This document shows positions 9,803 through 20,322 of a DNA stretch of 64,000 bases, piece by piece. The translations under genes were made by a program, and so were the position numbers. Source of the stretch: Nostoc edaphicum CCNP1411 (lineage in GTDB: Bacteria > Cyanobacteriota > Cyanobacteriia > Cyanobacteriales > Nostocaceae); contig NZ_CP054698.1 of the NCBI RefSeq assembly GCF_014023275.1, positions 3,906,001 through 3,970,000 on the forward strand. The letters are read 5' to 3'. The stretch's first letter is position 1; every line of letters begins with the position of its first letter. The notes beneath the pieces are model-generated. The model ran no database searches and was not told where the DNA came from. It saw nothing but the letters and a program-made list of their open reading frames with translations.

Positions 9803-12800
9803 TCAAGCAGTTGTATTGGATGATTGTAACTTAATCCCCAAAACTTGAGTGTAAGCTCCTCGTGCTTGAGTAACGCCAATTGTGCGTTCGGCTGATTCTA
9901 TCATCGGACGACGCAAACTCACAACTATAAATTGCGCTTGTTGTGACTGTTGTTTAATCATTCTAGCTAATCGTTCTACGTTTGCTCCATCCAAAAACAT
10001 ATCTACTTCGTCAAAGGCGTAAAAGGGCGATGGACGGTAGCGTTGGAGGGCAAAGATAAAGCTCAAGGCTGTAAGTGATTTTTCTCCCCCAGACATGGAA
10101 GCTAGGCGCTGTACGGGTTTGCCTTTGGGGTGCGCGACTAAATTCAGTCCGCTGCTAAAGGGATCTTCGGGATTTTCGAGTTGCAAGAAGCCGTCACCGT
10201 CGGAAAGAATGGCAAAAATTGATTGAAAGTTTTCGTTAACGGCATCGAAAGCTTCTTTAAAGGCAAGTTGCCGCAATGTGGTAAAGTTTTCAATCCGCAA
10301 AAGTAGTTCGGTGCGTTCTCCTTCTAGTGTCTCTAATTTTTGCGTCAGTTCTTGGAGGCGGTTTTGAGTGCGTTCGTATTCTTCCAACGCCAGCATATTA
10401 ACAGGTTCCATTGCCTGTAAGCGTTTGGTAAGCGATCGCAATTCTTTCTGCAATTCTTCTAAATCTACTTTATCTGGAACTTCCGGCAGGGGATTTGGCA
10501 ATTCTGCTCCCACATCCCGCAACTGGCTTTGCAGTGCAATTAGTTCCTCTCGCCGCTTCTCTTGGGTTTCTTTGAGTTTTTCGATTTCCCATTGCAATTG
10601 TTGTTGGCGCAAAAGATGCGATCGCACTTCCAGTTCTGTAGCGTCGCGTTTTTGTTTCTCTTCTCCCAAATTCTGCTCCATAACGCTGAGGTTGGCGCGG
10701 GTTTGGGTGATGAGAGTGCTGAGTGCTGAGTGCTGAGTGCTGAGGGTATTTAGTTGATTTTGTTGCGCCTCTTGTTCGTGATGATATTGGCTAATTCGCT
10801 CCTCCCCTTCTTGGATTTTTTCTTGCAAACGTTGTTGCTGATTTTCCAAATTTTTTAATCTTTGTTCAGCTTCTCGTAACGCCGTTTCGCGTTGTTGCAA
10901 TTGTTGCTCTTGAATTTTAATGGTTGCCTGGATTTGTTGCCATTCACTGGGAGTTTGAGATGCCTCTAACTCTGCTAAGGCGTGTCGCAATTGTTGCAAC
11001 TCATTTTCTTGCCCCGGTAATTCCCGCTCTAAAATTTCTAATCTGGATTGAGCAGTGGTTAACTTTTGGCTGTTTTGGGCGAGTTGCGATCGCGTCCCCT
11101 CTAATTGCGCTGTTAAATTCTTAATGTCTTTCTGCAACTGCTCCAATTGCAACTGCTGTTCGCGCCGCGCTTGACGCGCTTCGGTTAGTTCCTGGGTGAG
11201 TTTTTTGGTTCTGGCTGACAAAGTGGCGATCGCTTCAGTACAACGCTCTAAAACCCGCTCAATATCCACTAAGCGACTTCTTAAAGCGATCGCTTCATCA
11301 GATTCCGCCGCTTCTGCATTGCCAAACCGCAACGCTGAACGATTGCTGTTACTACCACCAGTCATTGCACCGCTGGTTTCTAACAATTCCCCGTCTAAGG
11401 TGACGATGCGATACAGTCCTAAGTTTTTCCGCGCCGCCTCCAGGCTAGAAAAAACTACCGTGTTACCGAAAACATAGCTGAATACATCTTTGTAACGGCG
11501 ATCGCAATCGACTAAGTTCACAGCATAATTAACGAAACCGCTAGCAAAACGCAGCGTTGCATCTTGAGTAAATTTGGGAGCATGAATTTTATTTAGTGGT
11601 AAAAAAGTTGCTCTCCCTGCACGTTTCTGTTTGAGCAATTCAATACCCGCTGCAGCGACACCATCATCTTCCACCACAATGTGTCCCAAGCGTCCACCGG
11701 CAGCCATTTCTAAAGCTAGCTGATGGCGGGGTTCCACCTTTCCTAACTGCACAACTAAACCGCAAAGTCCAGGCATTCCCGATTGTAAAATGACTTTACT
11801 CGCTTGGGTTCCTTGGACTTCTTGTTGTGCTTGGGTTTGCGCCTCTATTTTATCCAACTGGCGTTGTTTTTCGCGTTGTTCAAAAAGTAACCGTTTTTGG
11901 GTTTCTTGTTGGATTTGCAGTTCTTGTTCTGTGGCTGAAAGATTTTGAGCTAAATTTTGGATGGGTTCGCTAGAGGTGTTAAATTCCGTTTCAACTCGAC
12001 TGCACTCAGTTTGTTTTTCTGCTAACAGGGGTTCGTCGCGTTCAATTAACTGAGTTTGCTCTTGGATAAGTTGCTGTAACTGATTATTGCGTTCCCTGAG
12101 TTGTGCTTGTTCGGTGCGTTGTGGTTCTAGGGTGTGCAGTAAAGCTTCAATTTGACGGTTGAATGCTGTTTGTTGCTGCACCCACGCTTCGGAAGCTGAG
12201 GCGATTTCGGCGGCGGCCTCGCGGGAGGTTTCTAAGGCTTGGTGGGCTTCATTTCTTTGGTGTTGGGAAGACGCGATGAATCGCGTCTCTACAATTTGGG
12301 TTTCGGCAATTTCTTGTAGGGAATGGCGGTGTTTTTGAATTTCTTGCTGAGTTTGAGTTAGACGTTTGGCAGTTTCTTGGGAAGCTGTTTGTAATTCTGT
12401 AAGCTGACGCTGGAGTTGTTTTCGTTCTGCTTCTTGGGTGGCGAGGGTAGATTGTACCGCTAAAAGTTCTTCTTCTCCCAATGCTTTGACATGGGCATTG
12501 AGTTCTTCTAGTTCAGCAGTTTTTTGGACGATTTCGGAATTTAGGTTTGTGAGTTGGGTAGTGAGTTCAGTAGAATTGCGATCGCCTGTTTGAATTTCGT
12601 GAACTAATTTTTCTTGGTGTGTTTGTAGCGATCGCCATGATAAAACAGCTTCCCAAGATTGCTTCGCTAGAAATTCTGTGCGGAGTTTTTGATATCTCTC
12701 AGCTTTAGCACGATCTTGGGAAAGGCGATCGCGCTGTGCAGTTAATTCCGTTTCAATAATCCGACAGCTATCTTCCTTTTCCTTCACCTCATCTAAAGTT

Positions 12801-13438
12801 GATTTGGCTTGGATGATTTTGCGATCGAACGCCGCCACCCCAGCCAATTCATCAATAATTTCCCGCCGTTCCCGCGCATTCATCGAGATAATACTGGTGA
12901 CATCCCCTTGCAGTACGACGTTGTAGCCTTCAGGATAAACCCGTAGGTTACTTAGTTCCTCATGCAACTGCGTCAGTGTGCAAGCTTCACCATTGATATA
13001 GTAATTTGACGTGTAACTCCCTTGGTGAGTGACTCGCAGCCTTCTAGTAACACTCCACTCGCCCAATTTGGGATTTGGGATTTGGGATTTGGGATTTTCT
13101 TCTTCTACTTCTTTGACTTCTTCTGCTTCTTCACTCTGCGCCTTTGCAGTTTTGGGTAAGATATCCTCCCCCGACAAGTCAAATGTCACTGTCACGCTAG
13201 CTTCAATAGAAGCGCGTCCTTTAGCCGTTTGGGTGTTATTTACCAAATCCGGTAGGCGATCGGCTCGCATTCCCTTAGAACTGGAGAGTCCCAGGCAAAA
13301 GAGCAGTGCATCTAAAATATTAGATTTACCCGAACCATTTGGCCCAGATATGACAGTACACCCCGGTAGCAAAGGGACAGAAGTAGTGCCACCGAAGGAT
13401 TTGAAGTTCGTAAGTTCCACGCGCTTGATGTGCACCAT
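9803..13438 (-). CDS. smc: Chromosome segregation ATPase SMC
   Basis: SMC forms the bacterial condensin with ScpA and ScpB and organises and segregates the chromosome. The 1211-residue length and layout are standard. The N-terminal head has Walker A GPNGSGKSNILDALLFCLGL. A long coiled coil follows, then a hinge at about 540-680 (MPGLCGLVVQLGKVEP, GGRLGHIVVEDD), a second coiled coil, and the C-terminal head with signature MSGGEKSLTALSF and Walker B YAFDEVDMFLDGANVE. Three pieces of the frame are derived from small repeats: a short palindrome at 12269-12288, a GAGTGCT array at 10714-10741 and a TTTGGGA array at 13067-13094. All keep the frame open and sit in loops or coil. Confidence 0.97.
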   Translation of the reverse strand: MVHIKRVELTNFKSFGGTTSVPLLPGCTVISGPNGSGKSNILDALLFCLGLSSSKGMRADRLPDLVNNTQTAKGRASIEASVTVTFDLSGEDILPKTAKAQSEEAEEVKEVEEENPKSQIPNPKLGEWSVTRRLRVTHQGSYTSNYYINGEACTLTQLHEELSNLRVYPEGYNVVLQGDVTSIISMNARERREIIDELAGVAAFDRKIIQAKSTLDEVKEKEDSCRIIETELTAQRDRLSQDRAKAERYQKLRTEFLAKQSWEAVLSWRSLQTHQEKLVHEIQTGDRNSTELTTQLTNLNSEIVQKTAELEELNAHVKALGEEELLAVQSTLATQEAERKQLQRQLTELQTASQETAKRLTQTQQEIQKHRHSLQEIAETQIVETRFIASSQHQRNEAHQALETSREAAAEIASASEAWVQQQTAFNRQIEALLHTLEPQRTEQAQLRERNNQLQQLIQEQTQLIERDEPLLAEKQTECSRVETEFNTSSEPIQNLAQNLSATEQELQIQQETQKRLLFEQREKQRQLDKIEAQTQAQQEVQGTQASKVILQSGMPGLCGLVVQLGKVEPRHQLALEMAAGGRLGHIVVEDDGVAAAGIELLKQKRAGRATFLPLNKIHAPKFTQDATLRFASGFVNYAVNLVDCDRRYKDVFSYVFGNTVVFSSLEAARKNLGLYRIVTLDGELLETSGAMTGGSNSNRSALRFGNAEAAESDEAIALRSRLVDIERVLERCTEAIATLSARTKKLTQELTEARQARREQQLQLEQLQKDIKNLTAQLEGTRSQLAQNSQKLTTAQSRLEILERELPGQENELQQLRHALAELEASQTPSEWQQIQATIKIQEQQLQQRETALREAEQRLKNLENQQQRLQEKIQEGEERISQYHHEQEAQQNQLNTLSTQHSALSTLITQTRANLSVMEQNLGEEKQKRDATELEVRSHLLRQQQLQWEIEKLKETQEKRREELIALQSQLRDVGAELPNPLPEVPDKVDLEELQKELRSLTKRLQAMEPVNMLALEEYERTQNRLQELTQKLETLEGERTELLLRIENFTTLRQLAFKEAFDAVNENFQSIFAILSDGDGFLQLENPEDPFSSGLNLVAHPKGKPVQRLASMSGGEKSLTALSFIFALQRYRPSPFYAFDEVDMFLDGANVERLARMIKQQSQQAQFIVVSLRRPMIESAERTIGVTQARGAYTQVLGIKLQSSNTTA

Positions 13439-13914
13439 AGGCGCTGGTTCCCTGGGCTAATGAAGAACAAGTGTATCAACTAATTAAGAATTCGCAAGAG
13501 GGTAAGGCGGAGAATTGGAAATTATAGTAGACGCGTTGCGGTGAGCCTGCAAGCTTCACCCAAAAAGCTTACCGCAGGCGATCGCTCAGTGTACGGCAAA
13601 AATTTTGATGTCGCAAACTGACCATCAAATTTTCCCAGAGCAGATAATATCATGTCCGACTAATTACTTGTAATTCAAAAATTTGAAACACGATCAAGGC
13701 ATTCTGATCCTGTAATGTGAGTTGCTAAGTAACAGGGGGGAGGAAGTGAAACAAGCAATTCACCCCAATGACAGAGGGTATTAAAAGCACTAAATGAATT
13801 TATAATATAGTAATCTTTACAATTGGAAAAACGTAGAAAGAAAGCCCTCTTTACTACCTCAATCTGATGTATGTGATTTGTTTCTGAACCCCCAATTTTT
13901 TCTAGAGCTTAGTA
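13439..13914. other. Intergenic region between smc and ccaA
   Basis: This 476-bp divergent spacer should carry both promoters. A small inverted motif lies around 13530-13580 (GCGGTGAGCCTGCAAGCTT...AAGCTTACCGCAGG). I see no gene or RNA signature in the rest. Confidence 0.4.
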
Positions 13915-14736
13915 ATGAAGAGATTAATTAAAGGTCTGCGCGAATTTAAATCTAGCTATTTTTCGACACATCAACAATTGTTTGAGCAACTTTCACAAGG
14001 TCAAAAGCCCAGAGTATTATTTATTACCTGTTCTGATTCGCGTCTCGATCCAAATCTCATTACACAAGCCCAAGTTGGTGAATTATTTGTCATTCGCAAT
14101 GCAGGTAACATCATTCCACCCTATGGGGCAAGTAATGGTGGTGAAGGTGCGACAATTGAATATGCTGTTCAAGCTTTAGATATTCGCCAAATTATTATTT
14201 GTGGTCACTCTCATTGCGGTGCAATGAAAGGATTAATGAAGTTACATAATCTCAGCGATGAAATGCCGCTCGTACATGATTGGCTTAAATATGCAGAGGC
14301 AACTCGAAGGCTAGTTATAGACCACTACAGTCACTACGACGGCGAAGAACTGCTAGAGATTATGATTGCCGAAAATGTTCTTACTCAAATTGAGAACTTG
14401 CGGACATATCCAGTGATTCACTCTAAGCTTTATCAGGGGGAACTCAGCATTTATGCTTGGATTTATCACATTGAAACAGGAGAAGTTTTCGCATACGATC
14501 CCCAAAAACACGCTTATGTTTTGCCTCAAACTCAGCTTCCAGAATCAGAAATAGATGAGTCGTTCAGGAGTCAGGTTCTAAATACCAATGTAGGAGTGCG
14601 TTCCCCTCAAAACCCGCAAGATGATATTCAACCTTATGAGAAACAGTCTGTTTCTCCATTTGAGTGGTTTCCAATGAGACGCCTTTCTCCAGAGCAGATG
14701 GAGCGAATTTATCGAGGTTCAAATAATGGAAGTTGA
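13915..14736 (+). CDS. ccaA: Beta-carbonic anhydrase, CcaA-like
   Basis: The enzyme interconverts CO2 and bicarbonate. The zinc ligands and active dyad are clear: Cys39, Asp41 and Arg43 in ITCSDSRLDP, and His98 and Cys101 in CGHSHCGAM. The 273-residue length and the extended C-terminus (SPFEWFPMRRLSPEQMERIY) match the carboxysomal CcaA type of beta-cyanobacteria, whose C-terminal tail helps recruit it to the carboxysome through CcmM. It is not next to ccm genes here. A soluble EcaB-type anhydrase is a less likely alternative. Confidence 0.88.
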   Translation: MKRLIKGLREFKSSYFSTHQQLFEQLSQGQKPRVLFITCSDSRLDPNLITQAQVGELFVIRNAGNIIPPYGASNGGEGATIEYAVQALDIRQIIICGHSHCGAMKGLMKLHNLSDEMPLVHDWLKYAEATRRLVIDHYSHYDGEELLEIMIAENVLTQIENLRTYPVIHSKLYQGELSIYAWIYHIETGEVFAYDPQKHAYVLPQTQLPESEIDESFRSQVLNTNVGVRSPQNPQDDIQPYEKQSVSPFEWFPMRRLSPEQMERIYRGSNNGS

Positions 14737-14976
14737 AAGATGAAGTTATAGAATTATAAATAAGCCATAGCTAAACTGAAGTCTACTCAACTAGACTGAA
14801 AAATGGTTTCGGTCTTTTTTATAAGATTTTAACTATTAACCATAGGTTTATAAAGTCATTCAAGTGGTATCAACTACCTATCGCTTACTTTTTATTTACA
14901 GCAGTTTTCATATATTTGAACTGCAAGGTCTTGTGTTCGTACCGTGTGGTCTATTTACCTGAAAATAGCTACAAGC

Positions 14977-15020
14977 AAGCCAAATAGAGACTTACATCTG
15001 TGTAAGTCTCTATTTGGCTT
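14977..15020. terminator. Strong bidirectional terminator-like hairpin
   Basis: A perfect 20-bp stem (14977-14996 with 15001-15020) closes on a 4-nt loop TCTG. T-rich sequence follows on the right (CTTTTATA). It lies between the convergent ccaA and BON-lipoprotein genes and could end transcription from both sides. The rest of the 14737-15056 gap contains only a short AGTCTACT/AGTAGACT-type hairpin near 14782 and AT-rich sequence. Confidence 0.75.
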
Positions 15021-15056
15021 TTATACCGATGCTAACTGAAAGCTTCAGTTATTCTT

Positions 15057-15527
15057 TTATGGCTTTTTCACAGTATCAACTTTTGCTTCTACCTTTACTG
15101 TCTTTACACCTTGAACTTCTTTAGCTAAGGTTTCAGCTTTCTTGAGTTCTTCAGTAGAAGCGGCTGTGCCTTTGAGGATAATTTCACCCTCTTTGTTTTC
15201 AACTTGTAACTTGTTGCCTGGTAAGCCTTTGTTCAATTTTTCGCTAACTTCAGTTTTTAAGTCGCTCTTAGCTTTTGTGGCTGCTGTTTTTTCAGAATTG
15301 GTTTTAACTTTAGTATCTGTACTCGCTGCTAAAGGAGTTGCTTCTTTTCCTGGAATTTTGGCAGTTTTATCCGCAGTTTGATTTATCTGAGAAGCTGGTG
15401 TTGCTGGTGCTTGAGCAGCTTGATTAGTTGTGCTAGGAGTTTCTGAACCAGTTTTAGGAGCCTCTTCGCAGCCAAAAGTACCAACTACCAAAATGCCACT
15501 AATTAGCAATGGAATTAGCTTTTTCAT
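15057..15527 (-). CDS. BON-domain lipoprotein
   Basis: The 156-residue precursor has a signal peptide and lipobox (KKLIPLLISGILVVGTFGC), so the mature protein should be lipid-anchored at Cys20. A low-complexity Ala/Thr/Lys-rich linker (about 25-85) leads to a C-terminal BON domain (about 88-153; EVSEKLNKGLPGNKLQVENK, IILKGTAAS, VQGVKTVKVEA). BON domains in OsmY-type proteins bind membranes or envelope components. The stop lies about 35 bp from the strong hairpin at 14977-15020. Confidence 0.85.
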   Translation of the reverse strand: MKKLIPLLISGILVVGTFGCEEAPKTGSETPSTTNQAAQAPATPASQINQTADKTAKIPGKEATPLAASTDTKVKTNSEKTAATKAKSDLKTEVSEKLNKGLPGNKLQVENKEGEIILKGTAASTEELKKAETLAKEVQGVKTVKVEAKVDTVKKP

Positions 15528-15993
15528 TATTTATCTCCGAATTGAGTACTTGAAGCGATTAATTGATGTGTGATGTCATGGTGAGGAGCAGATGTTAAAA
15601 ACAATTAATGTGAATTAGCAAAAGTACCTAAGCAATAGCTCAGGTTACTGAAAATTGAACCTTGGACGATTTCTTGAAGCTAAGATTTTGCGACTAGTTT
15701 TGAGAAATGCCAATTCAATTTTCCTAACGGCTGCTAACCAGGATGGCTCTATATACAGCCTATAGCTCTCTATGAATTTAATGTAGATGCCCAGTAGCTA
15801 TTTCAATGGTAGATTATGCCACCCCACAGTGGTGACTCGATATTATCAGATTTTAGTCAATTTGGCGATGTCTATGACGAATTCAAAACTTCAGCGTTTA
15901 TGCAATGCTGTAGCAGCAAAAGTCCCAACAAAATGTTACTTTAGAAAACTATGGCTTACTTACAATGCCCTAAATATCAGGAAATATTAGCCA
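15528..15993. other. Intergenic region before the RNase D-like gene
   Basis: This 466-bp divergent spacer holds the promoters of the lipoprotein and exonuclease genes. A frame at 15787-15990 has no conserved features and is not called. No repeat stands out. Confidence 0.35.
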
Positions 15994-16914
15994 ATGCCCT
16001 ACCTTACTTCCGCCAGCGAAATTAGTGCGATTGTCGCTGAATATACCAAGGCTAAAACGCTGTGGATAGATACAGAAGTGGCTGACTATAAAAGTCGTAA
16101 TCCTAGATTATCACTGATTCAGGTATTAGATAATCCTCAAGATATGAGTGGCGATCGCGTCTACCTTTTAGATGTCTTAGATCAGCAGAACATTATAGCA
16201 GAATTTATTGAAGAAATTATGATAAATTCTGCCATTGAAAAAGTTTTTCACAATGCCAATTATGATCTAAAGCTTCTCGGCAATAAGAAAGCCAAAAATA
16301 TTACCTGCACTTTGGAAATGGCAAAAAAAATTCCCTATTATCTTCTACCATTACCCAACTACCAACTCAAGACTATAGCTACTGCACTTTGTAGCTTTAA
16401 CAATATTGACAAACAAGAACAAAAAAGTGATTGGGGAAAACGTCCCCTGACTGAAGAACAGATAGAGTATGCTTATTTAGATTGTATTTATCTGGCTCAA
16501 ATCCACTTAAATTTGTTGAGATTACAAGCCCAAGCCACTCCGGACTCCGCAACGGAAGACTTAATATCACTAAGTACCAGATACTTACAACTTGAACAGC
16601 AATGCAAGTTGTTGAACTCTGAATTTGAGCATTTACAAGAACGCATGAAAAAAGCTATGCAAGCTCAAAATATATCTGAAACTTCTTATTATAAGCTGAC
16701 TAGTTATGAACGGACTACAGTCAAAGCTACATTTACAGAATTGGCAAGGCTAGCACAAACTCAAGGTATTAATTTAGATTTTCCCATTACAATAACTCAG
16801 AAACTCCAAAAAGATTTAGGGCAAAATCTGGAACAATTGTCTGTAGATATTGAGAAAAGCATCTCTTGGCGGCTGACTTCCAAAATTCAAGAGAGTGAAA
16901 CAGAAGATGAGTAA
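15994..16914 (+). CDS. RNase D-like 3'-5' exonuclease
   Basis: The N-terminal 190 residues form a DEDD-type exonuclease domain: ExoI LWIDTEVADY (Asp and Glu), ExoII VFHNANYDLKLL, ExoIII YAYLDCIYL. The C-terminal 110 residues are helical and charged, with no clear HRDC domain, unlike E. coli RNase D. It probably trims RNA 3' ends. The length of 306 is shorter than the 375 of E. coli Rnd. It is a single gene with the start ATG at 15994. Confidence 0.88.
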   Translation: MPYLTSASEISAIVAEYTKAKTLWIDTEVADYKSRNPRLSLIQVLDNPQDMSGDRVYLLDVLDQQNIIAEFIEEIMINSAIEKVFHNANYDLKLLGNKKAKNITCTLEMAKKIPYYLLPLPNYQLKTIATALCSFNNIDKQEQKSDWGKRPLTEEQIEYAYLDCIYLAQIHLNLLRLQAQATPDSATEDLISLSTRYLQLEQQCKLLNSEFEHLQERMKKAMQAQNISETSYYKLTSYERTTVKATFTELARLAQTQGINLDFPITITQKLQKDLGQNLEQLSVDIEKSISWRLTSKIQESETEDE

Positions 16915-17032
16915 ATTGTCCATCTAGCTACAAATGCCAGAATTTATGGAGTTCTCGTAAAGAAGAAATCTTAATATTTCAAATATATTTTTTCAACAGT
17001 ATTCTAAAAAACGTGACCAACAGTAGTTTACT

Positions 17033-17124
17033 CAATACGGTTCGGATAAGATTTTTTGATGACACGCCCTAGATTACAAAGACGGCGATTTATCGCGTCT
17101 CTTGCCTTAACCGAACCGTATTGG
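17033..17124. repeat. 92-bp MITE with 9-bp target duplication
   Basis: Inverted ends CAATACGGTTCGGATAAG (17033-17050) and CTTAACCGAACCGTATTG (17106-17123) match at 17 of 18 positions and enclose an AGACGGCGATTTATCGCGTCT palindrome. TAGTTTACT is directly repeated on both sides (17024-17032 and 17125-17133), as expected for a transposed unit. There is no coding capacity. The remaining parts of the 16915-17380 gap are AT-rich, with no gene. Confidence 0.8.
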
Positions 17125-17380
17125 TAGTTTACTGGTCATAAATCTATTGTCGAAAAGCGCAAATATGACAAGAGCAAAAAGCCAAATTGACAATTTTTAT
17201 ACTTTATGAATCAGATTTTTTCCTTAATATAACTATTAAATAAATCTATTTAATATCAGGTAAATATGTCAATTGACTTTTAATGTCTATCAAAAGTTAA
17301 AATAACTATTGAGTTAAAGAATTAAAATCTAGATTTTGGTACTAATTTTGTTCAGGCGTTATGGTAGTTTATATTAACTT

Positions 17381-18223
17381 ATGAAACGGCGTTTATTCAG
17401 GCAAAAGCGGATAAGGGTAAATACTTTATTTACCATAGCTATTTTTACTACCTTGACTGCAATTAGCAGTATTTCTTGTAGTAAGAATGACAATGTATTG
17501 GTGACAGAAATAGGAGTCAGTCAACCTAGCCGTCGTTCAGCTACAACATCTAAGGGTGGGCAGTTCTATCTTCAGGGAAAGAACCAGCATTTAAACGGCG
17601 ACTTGCAAGCTGCGATCGCTTCTTATGGTAAGGCGATTGATCAGAATTCTCAGTATGGCGCTGCCTACAACGGTCGGGGACTAGCCTACTTTGATTTGGG
17701 AGACAAAGAAAAAGCGATCGCAGATTACAATCAAGCACTCCGCATCAACCCTAATGATGCCGAAGCCCACAATAACTTGGGAAATGCCCGCGCCTCACTA
17801 GGAAATAACAGAGAAGCAGTTAAAGATTACAGTGAAGCGATTCGCCTGAATCCCAACTATGCCGAAGCCTACAATAACCGGGGGAATGCCCGCGCCACCA
17901 ATGGAGACAAAAAAGGGGCACTAGATGATCTTGACCAAGCGATTCTCCTCAACCCCAAATATGCGATCGCTTACAATAACCGAGGAAATGCCCGTGTTGC
18001 CAATGGAGATCCCCAGGGTGCGATCGCAGATTACAATCAAGCTATTCGCCTCAATCCTAACTTTGCCCCTGCCTACAATAACCGAGGAAATGCCCGCGCC
18101 ACCAATGGAGACAGACAGGGAGCGCTTAAAGACTTGGAACAAGCAGCAAGCATTTTTCAAAGTCAGGGAAACAATGACTTATATCAACAAGTGATGAATA
18201 ACATCAAAGAACTTGGACAGTAG
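17381..18223 (+). CDS. TPR-repeat lipoprotein
   Basis: The 280-residue protein has a charged N-terminus, a hydrophobic segment and a lipobox-like SSISC (Cys33), so it is probably exported and lipidated. About five tetratricopeptide repeats follow from residue 60 to 265. Each has the AYNNRGNARATNGD.QGAL.DL.QAI.LNP pattern, and the DNA copies are very similar, which suggests recent internal duplication. TPRs serve protein-protein binding. No partner is evident from the neighbours. Confidence 0.85.
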   Translation: MKRRLFRQKRIRVNTLFTIAIFTTLTAISSISCSKNDNVLVTEIGVSQPSRRSATTSKGGQFYLQGKNQHLNGDLQAAIASYGKAIDQNSQYGAAYNGRGLAYFDLGDKEKAIADYNQALRINPNDAEAHNNLGNARASLGNNREAVKDYSEAIRLNPNYAEAYNNRGNARATNGDKKGALDDLDQAILLNPKYAIAYNNRGNARVANGDPQGAIADYNQAIRLNPNFAPAYNNRGNARATNGDRQGALKDLEQAASIFQSQGNNDLYQQVMNNIKELGQ

Positions 18224-18266
18224 GGAGTAGGGGGATGATAGATGCGGTTTATAGCCGCCGTTTTAA

Positions 18267-20132
18267 CTATAAAGCCCTCAAATGACGGCTTCGCACCCGT
18301 TCAGCACTACCAGTAGGAATTGCAGCAATTAATTTTTGCGTGTATTCCTCTTTGGGTTCTTGGTAGATGCTTTCGGCTGTGCCTTCTTCAACAATTTGAC
18401 CGCGATTCATGACTAAAATGCGATCGCTCATAAATTTCACCACACTTAAATCGTGAGAAATAAAAATATAAGTAAGTTGAAAGTCTGACTGTAATTCTTT
18501 GAGAAGATTTAATACCTGCGCCTGTACTGAAACATCCAGTGCTGAAACTGATTCATCGCAGATGATAAACTTAGGATTTAACGCCAAAGAACGGGCTATG
18601 CAAATCCGTTGGCGTTGACCCCCAGAAAACTGATGAGGATAGCGGTTAATCGCATCTGCACTCAACCCTACCCTTTCTAAAAGTTCAGCTACCCGTTGGC
18701 GTCGTTGTTGCTTTGTCTTCCCAACGCCGTGAATTATCAACGGTTCCATCACCGCGTCCCCAACCTTCATCCGGGGATCGAGGGAACTGAAAGGATTTTG
18801 GAAAACTATTTGCATTTCCCGCCGCAGTTTTTGCAACGGTTCTCCTTTGAGGGTAGTAATATCTTGTTTCTCAAAGATAATCTGACCACTCATCGGTTCA
18901 ATTAATCGCAGCAAGGTTCTACCAAGGGTGGTTTTACCGCAACCAGATTCTCCCACCAAACCTAATGTTTCCCCTGGTTTGACATCAAAGGAAACCCCAT
19001 TCACTGCCATGTTGTAGCGTTTTGTCCCACCAAACACCCCGCGCACTGGAAAACCAACTTTCAGGTTGCGGATTTGCAGCAGGGGTTCTTTCTCATTGAA
19101 GTTTGCTAATCTTGCAGCAATCTCTTCAGTGGTGACTTCTGTAGGTTGTGCGGGTTCTTTCGCCTGAATTACTATTTGTCCCGTCGTTGTCTCTTCTGCA
19201 CTCATGTAGTCAGAAACGGTGAGTAGTTTTTGGGGACGGCGGTTAAGTGTGGGGCGACAAGCTATCAAGCCTTTAGTATATGGATGCTGGGGACTGCTGA
19301 AAATTTGCCCAGAAGTACCAGATTCGACAACTTTGCCTCTATACATCACCGCTACTTCGTCAGCAATTTCTGAAATTAGTCCCAAGTCGTGAGTGATGAA
19401 AATCATTGCCATGTCACGGCTTTGCTGCAATTCTCGCATTAACTCCAAAATAGTTGCTTGCACCGTCACATCTAAAGCTGTGGTTGGTTCATCAGCAATT
19501 AAAATTAATGGGTTGCAAGAAATTGCCATTGCAATCATTACCCGTTGCAACTGACCCCCAGAAAGTTCATGGGGGTAGCGTTCCAGCATGGCTTCTTTGT
19601 GTTCTTTAACCAACTGTGCTAACTTTGATGGTTCTGGTTTCGATGAAGTTTCGATATACTGCTGCTGTATCTCTTCATCACTCGGTAGAAGTTTTACCTC
19701 TTGTAAACCTGCGATCGCAATTTGTCGTGCTTGGGCTGCTGACACATTTTGATGCCGCATAATCGCTTCTGTTAGCTGAAACCCAATGTTATAAACTGGA
19801 TTGAGCGAACTCATCGGTTCTTGAAAAATCATGGCGATGTCGCCACCCCGGTGTAACTGCATTTGCTCAGGAGGCAATGTTACCAAATCTATAGGGTTGG
19901 CGTTCTCTTGAGGACGAAACCAGATTTCACCGCCAGTAACTATACCGGGAGTCTGCAACAAACCCATCACAGCTAGGGCTGTCACTGATTTACCACTTCC
20001 AGATTCTCCTACTATTCCTAGAGTTTGACCTCGATGCAACCCAAAAGAAATACCATCCAAAGCTCTGACAGTATTGCCATCACTGGGAAATTCAACTTGT
20101 AGATTGCGAACCTCTAGGACAGTTTCTCTCAT
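18267..20132 (-). CDS. Dual-ATPase ABC protein, peptide/nickel (DppD-DppF) type
   Basis: Two complete ABC ATPase domains are fused in 621 residues. Domain 1 (about 5-270) has [24 protein letters not shown] and [13 protein letters not shown]. Domain 2 (about 350-615) has [27 protein letters not shown] and [14 protein letters not shown]. This GsiA/YejF-like layout energises oligopeptide, glutathione or microcin importers. No permease or binding protein is adjacent, as is common in cyanobacteria where the parts are scattered. The substrate is unknown. Confidence 0.9.
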   Translation of the reverse strand: MRETVLEVRNLQVEFPSDGNTVRALDGISFGLHRGQTLGIVGESGSGKSVTALAVMGLLQTPGIVTGGEIWFRPQENANPIDLVTLPPEQMQLHRGGDIAMIFQEPMSSLNPVYNIGFQLTEAIMRHQNVSAAQARQIAIAGLQEVKLLPSDEEIQQQYIETSSKPEPSKLAQLVKEHKEAMLERYPHELSGGQLQRVMIAMAISCNPLILIADEPTTALDVTVQATILELMRELQQSRDMAMIFITHDLGLISEIADEVAVMYRGKVVESGTSGQIFSSPQHPYTKGLIACRPTLNRRPQKLLTVSDYMSAEETTTGQIVIQAKEPAQPTEVTTEEIAARLANFNEKEPLLQIRNLKVGFPVRGVFGGTKRYNMAVNGVSFDVKPGETLGLVGESGCGKTTLGRTLLRLIEPMSGQIIFEKQDITTLKGEPLQKLRREMQIVFQNPFSSLDPRMKVGDAVMEPLIIHGVGKTKQQRRQRVAELLERVGLSADAINRYPHQFSGGQRQRICIARSLALNPKFIICDESVSALDVSVQAQVLNLLKELQSDFQLTYIFISHDLSVVKFMSDRILVMNRGQIVEEGTAESIYQEPKEEYTQKLIAAIPTGSAERVRSRHLRAL

Positions 20133-20322
20133 AGGAGTTGGGTATGAATATTAACTTAAAATTATTTGGATTTTAACAATAGTTTTAATGTAGATGTCGG
20201 TAAATTTGGTTTTTACAATTCCTGGCAGTTTTTCACTGCTTAGAACTCAACCACAATTGACATCACATCCTTCCACAATATACACGCATTTGCAATGTCG
20301 AACTGCTTCTGATTTTTGATCG

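Noticed and set aside
14977..15020. A small RNA gene at the perfect 20-bp hairpin
   Set aside because: Placement between convergent genes and a T-rich flank fit a terminator; no promoter is visible.
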